Source: a bacterium (GTDB lineage Bacteria; Krumholzibacteriota; Krumholzibacteriia; LZORAL124-64-63). Taken from it: a stretch of 64,000 bases of DNA. Positions 40,293 through 50,694 of this stretch are shown here, in pieces (within the stretch, counting starts at the first letter, position 1; each line of letters opens with the position of its first letter). Both the position numbers and the translations under genes were made by a program. The notes beneath the pieces are model-generated. The model worked only from the letters and a program-made list of their open reading frames with translations, searched no databases and was not told the origin of the DNA. The stretch is taken from the NCBI GenBank assembly GCA_016703265.1, contig JADJCK010000011.1, positions 94,464-158,463 of the forward strand, in the 5' to 3' direction.

Positions 40293-43200
40293 CTAGCGCA
40301 CGAGGGTCAGCTTCAGCGCCGGCGCGGCGCGGCCACCGGCCGTGGCCCGGCAGAAATAGACCCCGCTGGCCAGGGGCCGGCCGCGGTCGTCGGCCCCGTC
40401 CCAGCTGAGCCCGTGAAGGCGGCCGGATTCCAGCGGGCCGGCATACAGGATCCGCACACGCCGGCCGGCCAGGTCGTGCACGGCCACCTCGACCGGCACG
40501 GCGCCGCCGGCCGGGCCGGCCAGGGCCAGCTCGATGGTCGTGCGCGGGTTGAACGGGTTGGGGTGGCAGGCCAGGGCGAGGGTGGCGCCGGCCCGCGGCG
40601 TCCCGTCGTCGGGGCCGGGCCCGACGGCGCTGGCGGCCGGTCCGTACGTCACCAGTGACACGGACACTGTGCCCGCGTCCGCTCCCGCGCCCGCCCGCCG
40701 CACCTGCAGGTACCGGTAGTTGTGCGGGGCCGGCACCTTCAGCGTGCCGTCGAGCGGCTGCCAGGGTTCCCACTCGATGAAGGCCAGATCGTCGAACCAC
40801 GCCTTGCCGGTGCCGACGGACGGCGGCTCCACCGCGCAGCGCATCTCGAACCAGGCGGCCGTCGCCGGCGTGGCGAGGTCCTTCCACTGGTGCACCCAGT
40901 CGGTGGTGCCGGTGAAGCGGGCTGCCAGGTCATAGTCGCCGAGCGCCGTCTCGGTGCTGCGCGTGCCGTAGAAGCGCGCCATGATGCGCGCCTGCGCCGT
41001 GTTGTCGGCCTTGAGCCAGCCCTCAGCCGAATGGCGGCGATCACCGCGGCACATGAGGTGCGCGATCAGGTCGGTGCCCGTCTGCCCGACCTGGCCCTGG
41101 CTGCGCTTGATGGCCAGGCTGCGCGCGCCGTCGTGGCTGGTCGAGGGGTCGAGGGTCTCGTCGTCGGTGTTCACGTCCCAGAAGGCGGCGCCCTCGTCCT
41201 CGAAACCCGTGTGCCAGAGCAGTTCGCGGCCCCAGGCCACTTCCCAGCCCGCGCCGCCGCCACCGGTCACGCCGGCGACAGCCGCCAGGAAGCCCTCTGC
41301 CGGCAGCCGCAGCGGCGGCGAGGTCACGTAGCCGTCCTGCTCCACGGCAGTGAAGGGCAGCTCGAGCGGCGTCACCGTGGAGTCGAGCGCCGCCCGCGAC
41401 AGGTGCAGGCGCGCCTGCGGCGCCGGGCTTGCGGCCGGATCGGGCACCATCACGACGTTCATGGCGCGCGACTGGTCGGCCAGCCAGCCGAGGATCTCGC
41501 GGCCCAGGTTGCCGGTGGCCGGCCGCGGGATCCAGTGGTCGATGAAGGCCGGCGTGAAGCGGTACCCGTTGATTCCCGAGCTGTCGATCTCCAGCGTCAG
41601 CACGCCGGTGGGCATCGTCTCGACGTAGGACAGGTCGAAGACGAAGTTGCCCAGGCTGTGCGCGATCAGGCGGTTGTTGTACGACTCGAAGCCCTGCAGC
41701 ACGTGCGGGTGGTGGTTGATCAGCACGTCAGCGCCGAGATCCAGCGCGGCGCGGCGCAACGCGCGCTCTGAGGGCGTGGGCTCGTTGAGGAAACGGAATT
41801 CGGGCGCGGCCTTGTCGACGGCCTCGACGTCGAAGCCGGCGATGACTTCGGCAGCGGTGCCGGCTGCCGACGGCGGCACCAGCGCATACTCGGCGCCGCT
41901 GTGCGTCTGGACGATGACGACATCCGCCTGCGCGCGCGTGGCCGCGATGGAGCCCTCGAGTTGCGGCGGCAGCAGGTACGCGAAACCGGGCTTGTCCCAG
42001 CCGGCGTCGAGGAACGGCTGGAAGTTCCACTCGCGTCCGGTGCGGTTGCACAGGCCCAGGAAGCCTAGCCGCACGCCGCCCTGCGACCAGAACGCGGGCT
42101 GCAGGGCAAAGGTCTCGTTGACGCCGGCGCCGCAGTACGGGATGCCCAGGCCGTCGAGCCCGGCCATGGTGTCGAGCATGCCGATCTCGCCGTAGTCGAT
42201 GATGTGGTTGTTGCCGATCGTCACCAGGTCGATGCCGGCGTACGGCAGGCCGGCCAGGTTCTCCGGCCGGCTGCGGAACACCACCGACTTGGTGGGGTGC
42301 GGCGTGCCGCGCGAGGTGTAGCTGACCTCGAGGTTGGCCACGTTGACGTCGGCGGCCTGGCCGAAGATGGGCCGGGTCGGGGCGAACAGCGCCTCGATGC
42401 CCTGCGTGTCGATGATGCCGCCGGAAGTCTCGTAGCCCCGGCCCGTGAACACGTCGCCCACGAAGTTCACGGTGAGGCTGCCGTCGTCGGCGCCCTCGTG
42501 CACATCCACGCGGCAGGTGTCGCCGCCGGCCAGGTTCGTTGCGTCGCGCACGACCAGGCCCACCGTCCACGGGTGGCTCGCCGTGACGGTGAACGTGTGC
42601 AGCGGGTCGGGCAGTGCGCTCGCCTGGCCGTCGCCGAAGTCCCAGTGCCAGGTGAACTGGTCCGAGTCGGGGTCGAAGACCGTGGCCTGGAAGCGTGCCG
42701 TGACGGCCCAGGCGTCGGCGCGCACCTTCCGCTGGCTCTCGATCGTGTAGAGGATGTTGACGCGCGGTGCCACGGGCTGGTCGGCGGTGACGTCGGCGAT
42801 CGCGTCGAAGCGCGTCGTGCCGGCGCTGCCGCTGCCCGACTCGTTGACGAAGAACACGCGGTCGATGAGCGGCTCGGTCCCGAAGGTGGAGCGCCAGTCG
42901 CGGCCCAGGGGCAGCAGGTAGGGCTGCCAGGCGCCCAGGTCGAAGGCGCCCTGGTAGACGGTGCGCCAGTTCGCGGCCGCCGGCAGGTCGCGGCCGGCAA
43001 TCGTGTAGAACAGTTCGTTGGTGCCGTCGCCGAAACCGATGGCCTGCGTGCCGCCCCGGCTGGCCGCATTGGCAGCTACACGCCACACGGCATCCGCGTC
43101 GACGGCGCGCGGGGCGATGGAGAGCACCTTCCAGGTGTCGCCGGTCAGCTGCAGCGCGGCGGTCGAGCCGTCCCAGGCGCCGGCCACCAGCGACCAGGCC

Positions 43201-43364
43201 GACGGCTGGCTGTCCTGGCCCGGATAGGAGGCCAGGGGCGGCGGGCCGTCCTCGAAATCGATGATGGTGTCGGCAGCCGTGGCGACGGTTGCCGCCAAAG
43301 CCATGGCCAGGCACATGGCCCGGCCCAGCCCGCTTGCCGAACTCCTGCGTCTGCAATCGTGCAT
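40293..43364 (-). CDS. Secreted CapA-type metallophosphatase with PKD and FlgD-like domains
   Basis: A 1023-residue protein with a signal peptide (MCLAMALAATVATAADT). Residues about 30-200 form a beta-rich lectin-like region. About 210-285 is a PKD domain (FDPDSDQFTWHWDFGDGQAS). About 298-610 is a CapA/PGA_cap metallophosphatase-like domain: VNFVGDVFTGRGYE, VANLEVSYTSRG, IDLVTIGNNHIIDYGEIGML, VVIVQTHSGAEYA, LINHHPHVLQGFE and IAHSLGNFVFDLSYVE. A further beta region leads to the FlgD/T9SS-like end (LSWDGADDRGRPLASGVYFC, ALKLTLVR). CapA acts in poly-gamma-glutamate capsule synthesis, but here it is a large exported surface protein without CapB/C, so the substrate is open. ATG 43364 follows GGAGGGG. 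Confidence 0.82.
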   Translation of the reverse strand: MHDCRRRSSASGLGRAMCLAMALAATVATAADTIIDFEDGPPPLASYPGQDSQPSAWSLVAGAWDGSTAALQLTGDTWKVLSIAPRAVDADAVWRVAANAASRGGTQAIGFGDGTNELFYTIAGRDLPAAANWRTVYQGAFDLGAWQPYLLPLGRDWRSTFGTEPLIDRVFFVNESGSGSAGTTRFDAIADVTADQPVAPRVNILYTIESQRKVRADAWAVTARFQATVFDPDSDQFTWHWDFGDGQASALPDPLHTFTVTASHPWTVGLVVRDATNLAGGDTCRVDVHEGADDGSLTVNFVGDVFTGRGYETSGGIIDTQGIEALFAPTRPIFGQAADVNVANLEVSYTSRGTPHPTKSVVFRSRPENLAGLPYAGIDLVTIGNNHIIDYGEIGMLDTMAGLDGLGIPYCGAGVNETFALQPAFWSQGGVRLGFLGLCNRTGREWNFQPFLDAGWDKPGFAYLLPPQLEGSIAATRAQADVVIVQTHSGAEYALVPPSAAGTAAEVIAGFDVEAVDKAAPEFRFLNEPTPSERALRRAALDLGADVLINHHPHVLQGFESYNNRLIAHSLGNFVFDLSYVETMPTGVLTLEIDSSGINGYRFTPAFIDHWIPRPATGNLGREILGWLADQSRAMNVVMVPDPAASPAPQARLHLSRAALDSTVTPLELPFTAVEQDGYVTSPPLRLPAEGFLAAVAGVTGGGGAGWEVAWGRELLWHTGFEDEGAAFWDVNTDDETLDPSTSHDGARSLAIKRSQGQVGQTGTDLIAHLMCRGDRRHSAEGWLKADNTAQARIMARFYGTRSTETALGDYDLAARFTGTTDWVHQWKDLATPATAAWFEMRCAVEPPSVGTGKAWFDDLAFIEWEPWQPLDGTLKVPAPHNYRYLQVRRAGAGADAGTVSVSLVTYGPAASAVGPGPDDGTPRAGATLALACHPNPFNPRTTIELALAGPAGGAVPVEVAVHDLAGRRVRILYAGPLESGRLHGLSWDGADDRGRPLASGVYFCRATAGGRAAPALKLTLVR

Positions 43365-43457
43365 GCATCCCCTCCGGCATTCCCCCGCCGCGCCGGGGAG
43401 TATATCATGGGCCGGACTGCAGCGGCATTCCCAGTCCTCGACGAAAGCACGCACACC

Positions 43458-44332
43458 ATGGCCCGGACAGCCTGGCTCATCGACGGCATGGCCTATGTCT
43501 TCCGCAGCTTCTTCGGCATGCGCCCCATGGCCGCGCCCGACGGCACGCCCATCAACGCGGTGTTCGGGCTGGGCATGACGCTGCAGAAGTTCCTTGTGGA
43601 GCGGAAGCCCGAGCTGCTGGCCTGCTGCTTCGACGCCGGCGCCCAGACCTTCCGCAACGAGCTGTACCCGGCCTACAAGGCCAACCGCGGCGAGCCGCCG
43701 GCCGACCTGATCCCCCAGTTCGACATCTGCCGCGAGCTGGTGGCGCACATGGGCATCGCCACCGTGACGGTGCCGGGCTTCGAGGCGGACGACCTGATCG
43801 CGACCCCTGACGGCACAACTGCGCGCCGAGGGGCTTTGAGGTGGTCATCGTCTCGGGCGACAAGGACCTGGCGCAGCTCGTGCGGCCCGGCGTGCGCATC
43901 TACGACCTGGCGCGCGACCTGTGGTGGGACGCCGACAACGTGCCGGACCGCATGGGTGTGCGGGCGGAACAGGTCGTCGACCTGCTGGCGCTGACCGGCG
44001 ATGCGGTGGACAATATCCCCGGCGTGCGCGGGGTGGGGCCCAAGGCGGCGACGGCGCTGCTGCAGCAGTACGCCGACCTGGCGGCCATCTACGCCGACCT
44101 GGACGGCGTGGAGACGCTGCCCATCCGCGGCGCCCGCGGCCTGCGCGAGAAGCTCGAGGCGGGCCGCGAGAACGCCTGGTTGAGCCATCGCCTGGCCTGC
44201 GTGCGCTGCGACGTGCCCTGCGCCCAGGAAACAGGGCGGCTGGAATACCATGGCGCCGAGGGCGCGGCACTGGACGCGTTTGCCGAGCGCTGGGGCCTGC
44301 GCGCGGTGGCCGGACGCACACCGCGTCGGTGA
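43458..44332 (+). pseudogene. 5'-3' exonuclease (Pol I N-domain / ExoIX-like) with two frameshifts
   Basis: About 290 residues when two extra bases are removed. The first half begins MARTAWLIDGMAYVFRSFFG and reaches VTVPGFEADDLIAT near residue 115. A run of C at 43804-43807 and a run of G at 43830-43833 each hold one base too many; removing them gives the expected LTAQLRAEGFEVVIVSGDKD. The second half has GDAVDNIPGVRGVGPKAATA, the helix-hairpin-helix DNA-binding site. A stand-alone exonuclease of this kind trims flaps or RNA primers. Two homopolymer slips within 30 bases look like sequencing errors, though a true pseudogene cannot be excluded. ATG 43407 (GGGGAG upstream) is an alternative start. 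Confidence 0.8.
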
Positions 44333-44350
44333 GCCCGGGAAAGGACGGGG

Positions 44351-44740
44351 ATGAGGACCGAGTTGATCAACCTGGCCCTGGTCGGCGGCGGCGGCGCGCT
44401 GGGCGCGATGGCCCGCTACGGCCTGGGTGGGCTCGTGCACCGCAACGCCGCCCTGGCCGGTTTCCCGTTCGGCACGCTGGCGGTGAACCTGCTGGGCTGC
44501 CTGCTGATCGGCCTGGGCGCCGGGCTGGCCGACGCGCGGCAGGCCTTCACGCCCGAGGCCCGGCTGTTCGTCTTCGTGGGCCTGCTGGGCGGGTTCACCA
44601 CGTTTTCGTCGTTCGGCTACGAGACGGTCGCGCTGCTGCGCGACCATGAGCTGCTGCGCGCGGGGCTCAACGTGGGCCTCAACGTGTTCGCCGGACTCAC
44701 ATTGGTCTGGCTGGGCTATGCACTCACTGCCGGGAGGTAG
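44351..44740 (+). CDS. crcB: CrcB/FluC fluoride channel
   Basis: A 129-residue protein with four membrane helices, the size of one Fluc subunit. Hallmarks are GGGGALGAMARYGLGG at the N-terminus, FPFGTLAVNLLGCLLIG (the GTLxVN motif) and GLLGGFTTFSSFGYE with the Phe and Thr/Ser residues lining the pore. It forms a dual-topology dimer that exports fluoride. Only one copy is seen. RBS AAAGGACGGGG. It follows the exonuclease gene by 18 bases and precedes the DUF190 gene by 4 bases. Confidence 0.92.
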   Translation: MRTELINLALVGGGGALGAMARYGLGGLVHRNAALAGFPFGTLAVNLLGCLLIGLGAGLADARQAFTPEARLFVFVGLLGGFTTFSSFGYETVALLRDHELLRAGLNVGLNVFAGLTLVWLGYALTAGR

Positions 44741-44744
44741 CGTC

Positions 44745-45113
44745 ATGCATCTGCCGAGTGAAGGACGCCTGCTGCGCGTGTACGTGGGCGAGTCGGACAA
44801 GCACGACGGACGTGTCCTGTACCAGTGGCTGCTGGAGCAGGCCCGCGCGCACGGACTGGCCGGCGCCACCGCCCTGCGCGGGCTGGGCGGATTCGGGGCC
44901 CACGGGCGCCTGCACACGGCCAAGATCCTGAGAATGTCGTCGGACCTGCCGGTCGTGGTGGAAATCGTTGATACACCGGAACGCATCGAGGCGTTCCTGC
45001 CGGTGGTCGATGCCGCCGTCGGCGAAGGGCTGGCCACCGTCGAGCGGGTCGAGGTGCGCTTCTACAGGGCGGGCGCGACCGAGGGATCGCGCCCGCCTGA
45101 AGGTATGGAATAG
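44745..45113 (+). CDS. DUF190 (PII-like) protein
   Basis: A 122-residue cytosolic protein with the ferredoxin-like fold of the DUF190 family: LLRVYVGESDKHDGRVLYQW, ARAHGLAGATALRGLGGFGA and SDLPVVVEIVDTPERIEAFL. Members are PII-like and often lie beside crcB; binding of a nucleotide as a regulator of the channel is plausible but inferred. RBS GGGAGG lies across the crcB stop. A GC-rich hairpin occupies its last codons. Confidence 0.85.
   Translation: MHLPSEGRLLRVYVGESDKHDGRVLYQWLLEQARAHGLAGATALRGLGGFGAHGRLHTAKILRMSSDLPVVVEIVDTPERIEAFLPVVDAAVGEGLATVERVEVRFYRAGATEGSRPPEGME
45068..45097. terminator. Hairpin in the DUF190 3' end
   Basis: An 11-bp perfect stem GGCGGGCGCGA/TCGCGCCCGCC with an 8-base loop, inside the last codons of the DUF190 gene and 27 bases from the pntB stop on the other strand. 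No U-run; may serve convergent termination. Confidence 0.45.
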
Positions 45114-45123
45114 TGCCTGCGGC

Positions 45124-46512
<1,389 letters not shown>

Positions 46513-46516
46513 GCGC

Positions 46517-46801
46517 TCACCCCTTCTTCTTCTTGAACATGGCGAGCATGCGGTGCGTGACAAGGTAGCCGCCCACGACGTTGATCATGGCGAAGGCCAC
46601 GGCGGCCACCGCCAGCACGGTGGCCAGCTTGGGATTGTCGGCGCGGGTCGAGATGACGGCCCCGATCACCGTGATGCCGCTGATGGCATTGGAGCCCGAC
46701 ATGAGCGGCGTGTGCAGCGTGGGCGGCACCTTGGCAATGATCTCGAACCCGATGAAGACCGCCAGCACGAAGACGGTGACGGCCGCAACCAGCATTTCCA
46801 T
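46517..46801 (-). CDS. pntAb: NAD(P) transhydrogenase subunit alpha part 2 (membrane)
   Basis: A 94-residue membrane protein with three helices (LVAAVTVFVLAVFIGFEIIA, ISGITVIGAVISTRADNP, LATVLAVAAVAFAMINVVGG) and a Lys-rich tail. It corresponds to the C-terminal membrane part of E. coli PntA, here a separate gene as in Rhodospirillum. The conserved VPPTLHTPLMSGSNAISG segment is present. It sits 3 bases after pntAa and 4 bases before pntB. Confidence 0.92.
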   Translation of the reverse strand: MEMLVAAVTVFVLAVFIGFEIIAKVPPTLHTPLMSGSNAISGITVIGAVISTRADNPKLATVLAVAAVAFAMINVVGGYLVTHRMLAMFKKKKG

Positions 46802-46804
46802 GGC

Positions 46805-47977
46805 TCAGGCTCCTTCGGGGGCGCCGGCAGCGGCCGGCAGGCCCAGCAGTTCCCGCACGCGCGGGTGCACGACTTCGCCGCCGTGGGTCAGCAGCGTGCC
46901 GGCCACGACTTCGTCGGCCCGGTCGATCTTGAGCTCGCCCTTGGGCGCCAGTGCCTTGAGGAACGTCTCGATGTTCCGCGAAAACATCTGGCTGGCGTGA
47001 TACGGCTTGCGCGAGGGCAGGTCGGTGGGTCCCAGGATCGTGACGCCGTGCGCGACAACGACCTCGTCGGCCCGGGTCAACTCGCAGTTGCCGCCGCGCT
47101 CGGCGGCCAGGTCGATGATGACCGAGCCGGGCGCCATCGCCGCCACCATGGGCGCCGTCACCAGCACCGGCGACTTGCGGCCCGGGATGGCGGCCGTGGT
47201 GATGACCACGTCGTTGCGCGCCACCACGGCCTGCATCTGTTCCTGCTGGCGGCGGATGAACTCGGCGCTCTGTTCCTTAGCGTATCCACCCTTGTCCTCG
47301 GAACCGGCGGTCTCGAGGTCGAACTCGACGAACTTGGCGCCCACGCTCAGCACCTGGTCCTTCACGGCGGGCCGTACGTCGTAGGCCTCGACCACCGCCC
47401 CCAGGCGCTTGGCCGTGGCGATGGCCTGCAGCCCGGCCACGCCCACGCCCACGACGAAGACCTTCGCCGGGGCCAGGGTGCCGGCGGCCGTCATCAGCAT
47501 CGGGAACAGGCGCGGCAGGTGCACACCGGCCTCGAGCACGGCCTGGTAGCCGGCCACCGTCGCCATCGACGACAGCACATCCATGCTCTGCGCGCGCGTG
47601 ATGCGCGGCACCAGCTCGAGCGAGAAGGCCGTGATGCCACGCGCCGCCATGGCGGCCGTGGCGGCAGGGTTGCCCAGCGGGTCCTGCATGCCGATCACGA
47701 GCTGGCCCGCACGGCAGTCGGACAGCCCGGCCTCGTCGGCGCCCAGCCCCGGCCCGTTGACCTGCAGCACGACGTCGGCGGTGGCGAACACCTCGCCTCG
47801 CGAGACCAGGCGCGCGCCCTTCTCTGCGTACTCGGCGTCGGTGAAGCCTGCCGCCAGTCCGGCCCCGGCCTCGACGATGACCTCGAGACCCGCCTTCACC
47901 AGGGCCGCGCACGACGCCGGCACCAGCGCCACGCGCCGTTCGCCGGGACGTCGTTCAGCGGATACTCCTGCGATCAT
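46805..47977 (-). CDS. pntAa: NAD(P) transhydrogenase subunit alpha part 1 (NAD-binding)
   Basis: A 390-residue soluble NAD(H)-binding subunit (domain I), related to alanine dehydrogenase. Seen are ERRPGERRVALVPASCAALV at the start, ELVPRITRAQSMDVLSSMAT, the Rossmann motif VFVVGVGVAGLQAIATAKRL, YDVRPAVKDQVLSVGAKFVE, VVITTAAIPGRKSPVL and VIIDLAAERGGNCE. RBS GGGGAACG. First of the pntAa-pntAb-pntB operon, which restores NADPH for biosynthesis or redox defence. Confidence 0.94.
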   Translation of the reverse strand: MIAGVSAERRPGERRVALVPASCAALVKAGLEVIVEAGAGLAAGFTDAEYAEKGARLVSRGEVFATADVVLQVNGPGLGADEAGLSDCRAGQLVIGMQDPLGNPAATAAMAARGITAFSLELVPRITRAQSMDVLSSMATVAGYQAVLEAGVHLPRLFPMLMTAAGTLAPAKVFVVGVGVAGLQAIATAKRLGAVVEAYDVRPAVKDQVLSVGAKFVEFDLETAGSEDKGGYAKEQSAEFIRRQQEQMQAVVARNDVVITTAAIPGRKSPVLVTAPMVAAMAPGSVIIDLAAERGGNCELTRADEVVVAHGVTILGPTDLPSRKPYHASQMFSRNIETFLKALAPKGELKIDRADEVVAGTLLTHGGEVVHPRVRELLGLPAAAGAPEGA

Positions 47978-48030
47978 CGCGTTCCCCTTTGCGGAATTGA
48001 TCCATCCGCGATTTCAAGTATTCCGGCCGG

Positions 48031-48062
48031 GAAACGGCGCGACCACCGGGCCGCGCCGTTTC
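48031..48062 (-). terminator. Terminator hairpin of the aminopeptidase gene
   Basis: An 11-bp perfect stem GAAACGGCGCG/CGCGCCGTTTC with a 10-base loop, 13 bases after the stop on the minus strand. The U-tract is only part of the stem (GTTTC). Confidence 0.6.
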
Positions 48063-48075
48063 CCCCATGCCCCGG

Positions 48076-49857
48076 CTAGAGCGGCCGCGTGGCCTTCCTC
48101 AGCCAGGCCTTCTCCTCGCGACCCAGCGACGGCGCCAGCTCGCGGTACACGCGCTTGTGGTAGGCGTCCAGCCAGGCCACGTGGTCGCGCGTCATCAGCG
48201 ACTTGTCGATGAGCTTGCGGTCGATCGGGCACAGGGTGACCGGGTGGAACCGGTACCAGGTGCGCGCGGCGGTCGACAGCTTCTCGTCCTTCGTCACGAA
48301 GGCCAGGTTCTCGATGCGGATGCCGAAGCGCCCGTCCTCGTAGTAGCCCGGCTCGATCGACATCAGGTTGCCCTCGACGAACGGCGGCGTCGGGATGTTC
48401 TTGAGGCTGTGCGGCCCCTCGTGCACACCCAGGTACTGCCCCACGCCGTGGCCCGTGCCGTGGTTGTAGTCGCGTCCCGCCAGCCACAGGTGCCGGCGCG
48501 CGAACATCTCGTGGCGCTGGCCGGTGGTGCCGGCCGGGAAGGGCGTCACCGTGCAGTCGATGTTGCCCAGCAGCACGCGCGTGAACATCTCCTTCTGCTT
48601 CGGCGTCGGCTTGCCGAAGGCCACGGTGCGCGTGATGTCGGTGGTGCCTTCCAGGTACTGGCCGCCGCTGTCGATCAGGTAGATGCCCTTCCGCTTCAGC
48701 TTGCCGTTGCTCTTCGGCGTGGCGCTGTAGTGGATGATCGAGCCGTGCGGCCCGAAGCCGCTGATCGTCGAGAAGCTGTTGTCCTTGAAGTTGCGGCCCA
48801 TCCGGCGGAACTCGAACAGCTGGTCGGAGGCCGAGATCTCGGTCTGGTCGTTGCCGCGCACCGCGCCCTCGAGCCAGTGCAGGAAGCGCACCATGGCCAC
48901 GCCGTCGCGACGATGTGCCTCGGTGATGGCCTTGATCTGCGTCGGGTTCTTGACCGCGCGCATGGCCACGATCGGCGAGACGCCACAGAACAGCGGCGCC
49001 TTCTTCAGCGCGTCGACGACACGGCGGCTGGTGCCGGCCGGGTCGACCCACACGCTGACGCGCTGGCGGCCGAGGGCGCCCAGGTCGGCCCACACGCTGC
49101 GGTACGGGGCCACCTTGGTGAACGGGCGCAGTTCGCGGATCATCTCGCGGCTCAGCTTCTGCGGGTCGACGTACAGCGTGCAGGCGCGGTCGGTGACGAT
49201 CGCGTACGCGGTCACCACCGGCGTGTAGGCGATGTCGTCGGCCCGGATGTTCAGCAGCCAGGCCACCTGGTCCAGCGCGCAGACCACATGGGCCTTGGTG
49301 CCCGCCAGCTTCATCGCCGCGCGCAGGCGCGCCAGCTTGGACTGCGGCGTCTCGCCGGCGAAGCGGCGCGGGTGCGACGTGACCGGCGCCAGGCTCTCGG
49401 CCGGGCGGTCTTCCCAGATGGCGTCGATGGGGTTGCCGCGCAGGAACTCCACCTTGATGCCATGCGGCGCCAGGGCGTTCTCGAAGTCGGCGGCCGCAGC
49501 CATCGACACGACGCTGGCGTCAACGCCCAGCACCTGCCCGGGGCGCAGCTGCTTGACGATCCAGGCCGTCATCGTCGGCGTGCCCGGCTCGCCCATGCGC
49601 ATCAGCTCGATGTCCGAGCCCGCCAGTTCCTTGCTTGCCTGGAAGAAATAACGCCCGTCGGTCCACAGGGCGGCCTTGCGCGGGCCGACCAGCAGTTCGC
49701 CCATCGAGCCGGTGAACCCGCTCAGCCACGCCCGGTGCTTCCAGGCGTCGGGCAGGTACTCGCTCAGGTGGGGGTCGGCGCTGGGTACATAGAGGGCGTG
49801 GATGCCCAGTTTCTTCAGTTCGCGGCGCAGGGCCGCCGTCTTCTCGCGCGCGTTCAT
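48076..49857 (-). CDS. Xaa-Pro aminopeptidase (M24B, three-domain type)
   Basis: A 593-residue enzyme that removes an N-terminal residue preceding proline. It has the three-domain layout of eukaryotic-type XPNPEP1 rather than the shorter E. coli PepP: two creatinase-like N-domains (IHALYVPSADPHLSEYLPD, AALWTDGRYFFQASKELAG) and a C-terminal pita-bread domain from about residue 310. Metal ligands are in LIDSGGQYLEGTTDITRTV (two Asp), NHGTGHGVGQYLGVHEGPH (His), LMSIEPGYY (Glu) and IRIENLAF (Glu). RBS GGAGGATCG. Probably cytosolic; no signal peptide. Confidence 0.92.
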   Translation of the reverse strand: MNAREKTAALRRELKKLGIHALYVPSADPHLSEYLPDAWKHRAWLSGFTGSMGELLVGPRKAALWTDGRYFFQASKELAGSDIELMRMGEPGTPTMTAWIVKQLRPGQVLGVDASVVSMAAAADFENALAPHGIKVEFLRGNPIDAIWEDRPAESLAPVTSHPRRFAGETPQSKLARLRAAMKLAGTKAHVVCALDQVAWLLNIRADDIAYTPVVTAYAIVTDRACTLYVDPQKLSREMIRELRPFTKVAPYRSVWADLGALGRQRVSVWVDPAGTSRRVVDALKKAPLFCGVSPIVAMRAVKNPTQIKAITEAHRRDGVAMVRFLHWLEGAVRGNDQTEISASDQLFEFRRMGRNFKDNSFSTISGFGPHGSIIHYSATPKSNGKLKRKGIYLIDSGGQYLEGTTDITRTVAFGKPTPKQKEMFTRVLLGNIDCTVTPFPAGTTGQRHEMFARRHLWLAGRDYNHGTGHGVGQYLGVHEGPHSLKNIPTPPFVEGNLMSIEPGYYEDGRFGIRIENLAFVTKDEKLSTAARTWYRFHPVTLCPIDRKLIDKSLMTRDHVAWLDAYHKRVYRELAPSLGREEKAWLRKATRPL

Positions 49858-49927
49858 CGCGATCCTCCCGCGGTTTTTTGGTCAGGAAGGCCCATCATAA
49901 GGGCATGGGCCGGTATTGGCACAACTG

Positions 49928-49956
49928 AAAAACGCCGCCCCGGGGCCGGGACGGCG
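49928..49956 (-). terminator. Intrinsic terminator of the GNAT gene
   Basis: A stem of about 11 bp (49933-49943 with 49946-49956, one G-T pair), followed on the minus strand by TTTTT (49928-49932). Confidence 0.75.
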
Positions 49957-49984
49957 GCAACGGCGTGGTACCAGGGCACCCGGA

Positions 49985-50485
49985 TCAGTCCTGCGGCATG
50001 GGCTGCAGGGGCGGCAGGCGCTTCTCGAACTCGATCTCGTCGCGCACCGGGATGCCGTAGTAGCCGACCTTGGGCACGTTCGGCTTGAGCAGGCGGATTT
50101 TGGTCATGCCGCCGAGCCGGACCTGCGAGATCATGAAGCCGCGCTTCTGGAAGAAGCGCTGGGCGTCGAGGTTGTCGTTCGTGGTGATGGTCCAGATGCT
50201 CTCGCAGCCCGCGGCGCGGGCCACTTCCTCCACCTTGTCCAGCAGCATCGTGCCCACGCCCATGTACTGGCAGAGGGCGTCGATGGTCACCAGTTCACAG
50301 GCGCCGCCCCAGATGCAGTACGTGGCCAGGCCGACGCGCTCACGGCCTTCGGTGGCGATGAAGCCCGGCAGCTTGTGCGGGTCGTGCACCTCGCTGCGCG
50401 AGACAACGAAGTCGCCGCCGAACAGGAGCTCGGTCCGCTCCTGCACCCAGAGGCGATCGTCGTCTGTCAACTCGGTCACGCGCAT
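49985..50485 (-). CDS. GNAT-family acetyltransferase
   Basis: A 166-residue GCN5-related N-acetyltransferase. The order is MRVTELTDDDRLWV, a central beta sheet (GRERVGLATYCIWGGACELV, TIDALCQYMGVGTMLLDKVE) with the acetyl-CoA loop near GVGTML, and the closing SIWTITTNDNLDAQRFFQKR. The acetyl-CoA motif lacks a full Q/R-x-x-G-x-G/A, so binding may be loose. I chose ATG 50485; an in-frame ATG at 50515 is possible. Divergent from the Fe-S protein gene at 50695. Substrate unknown. Confidence 0.78.
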   Translation of the reverse strand: MRVTELTDDDRLWVQERTELLFGGDFVVSRSEVHDPHKLPGFIATEGRERVGLATYCIWGGACELVTIDALCQYMGVGTMLLDKVEEVARAAGCESIWTITTNDNLDAQRFFQKRGFMISQVRLGGMTKIRLLKPNVPKVGYYGIPVRDEIEFEKRLPPLQPMPQD

Positions 50486-50694
50486 GGACACGTCCCACAG
50501 GAAACGCTCGAGCATTGGTCTACCCGAAGGGGTGCTGGTCTTGGCGCCTGGCATCATGCGATCCAAAATGGGCGGCGACCGGGGGCCGCGCAAGAAGTCC
50601 GGCATCATCGGACGAGATCGGTCTGGCTTGCGTGGGTCGGGTTCACCATATTTCGGCCGTCGGCAGCATCCTCGCCCAAACGGAGGCTCCCGCA

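Noticed and set aside
42204..43457. A long plus-strand open frame joined in frame to the exonuclease start.
   Set aside because: It is opposite the CapA-PKD protein and has no family sequence; the exonuclease begins at 43458 (or 43407).
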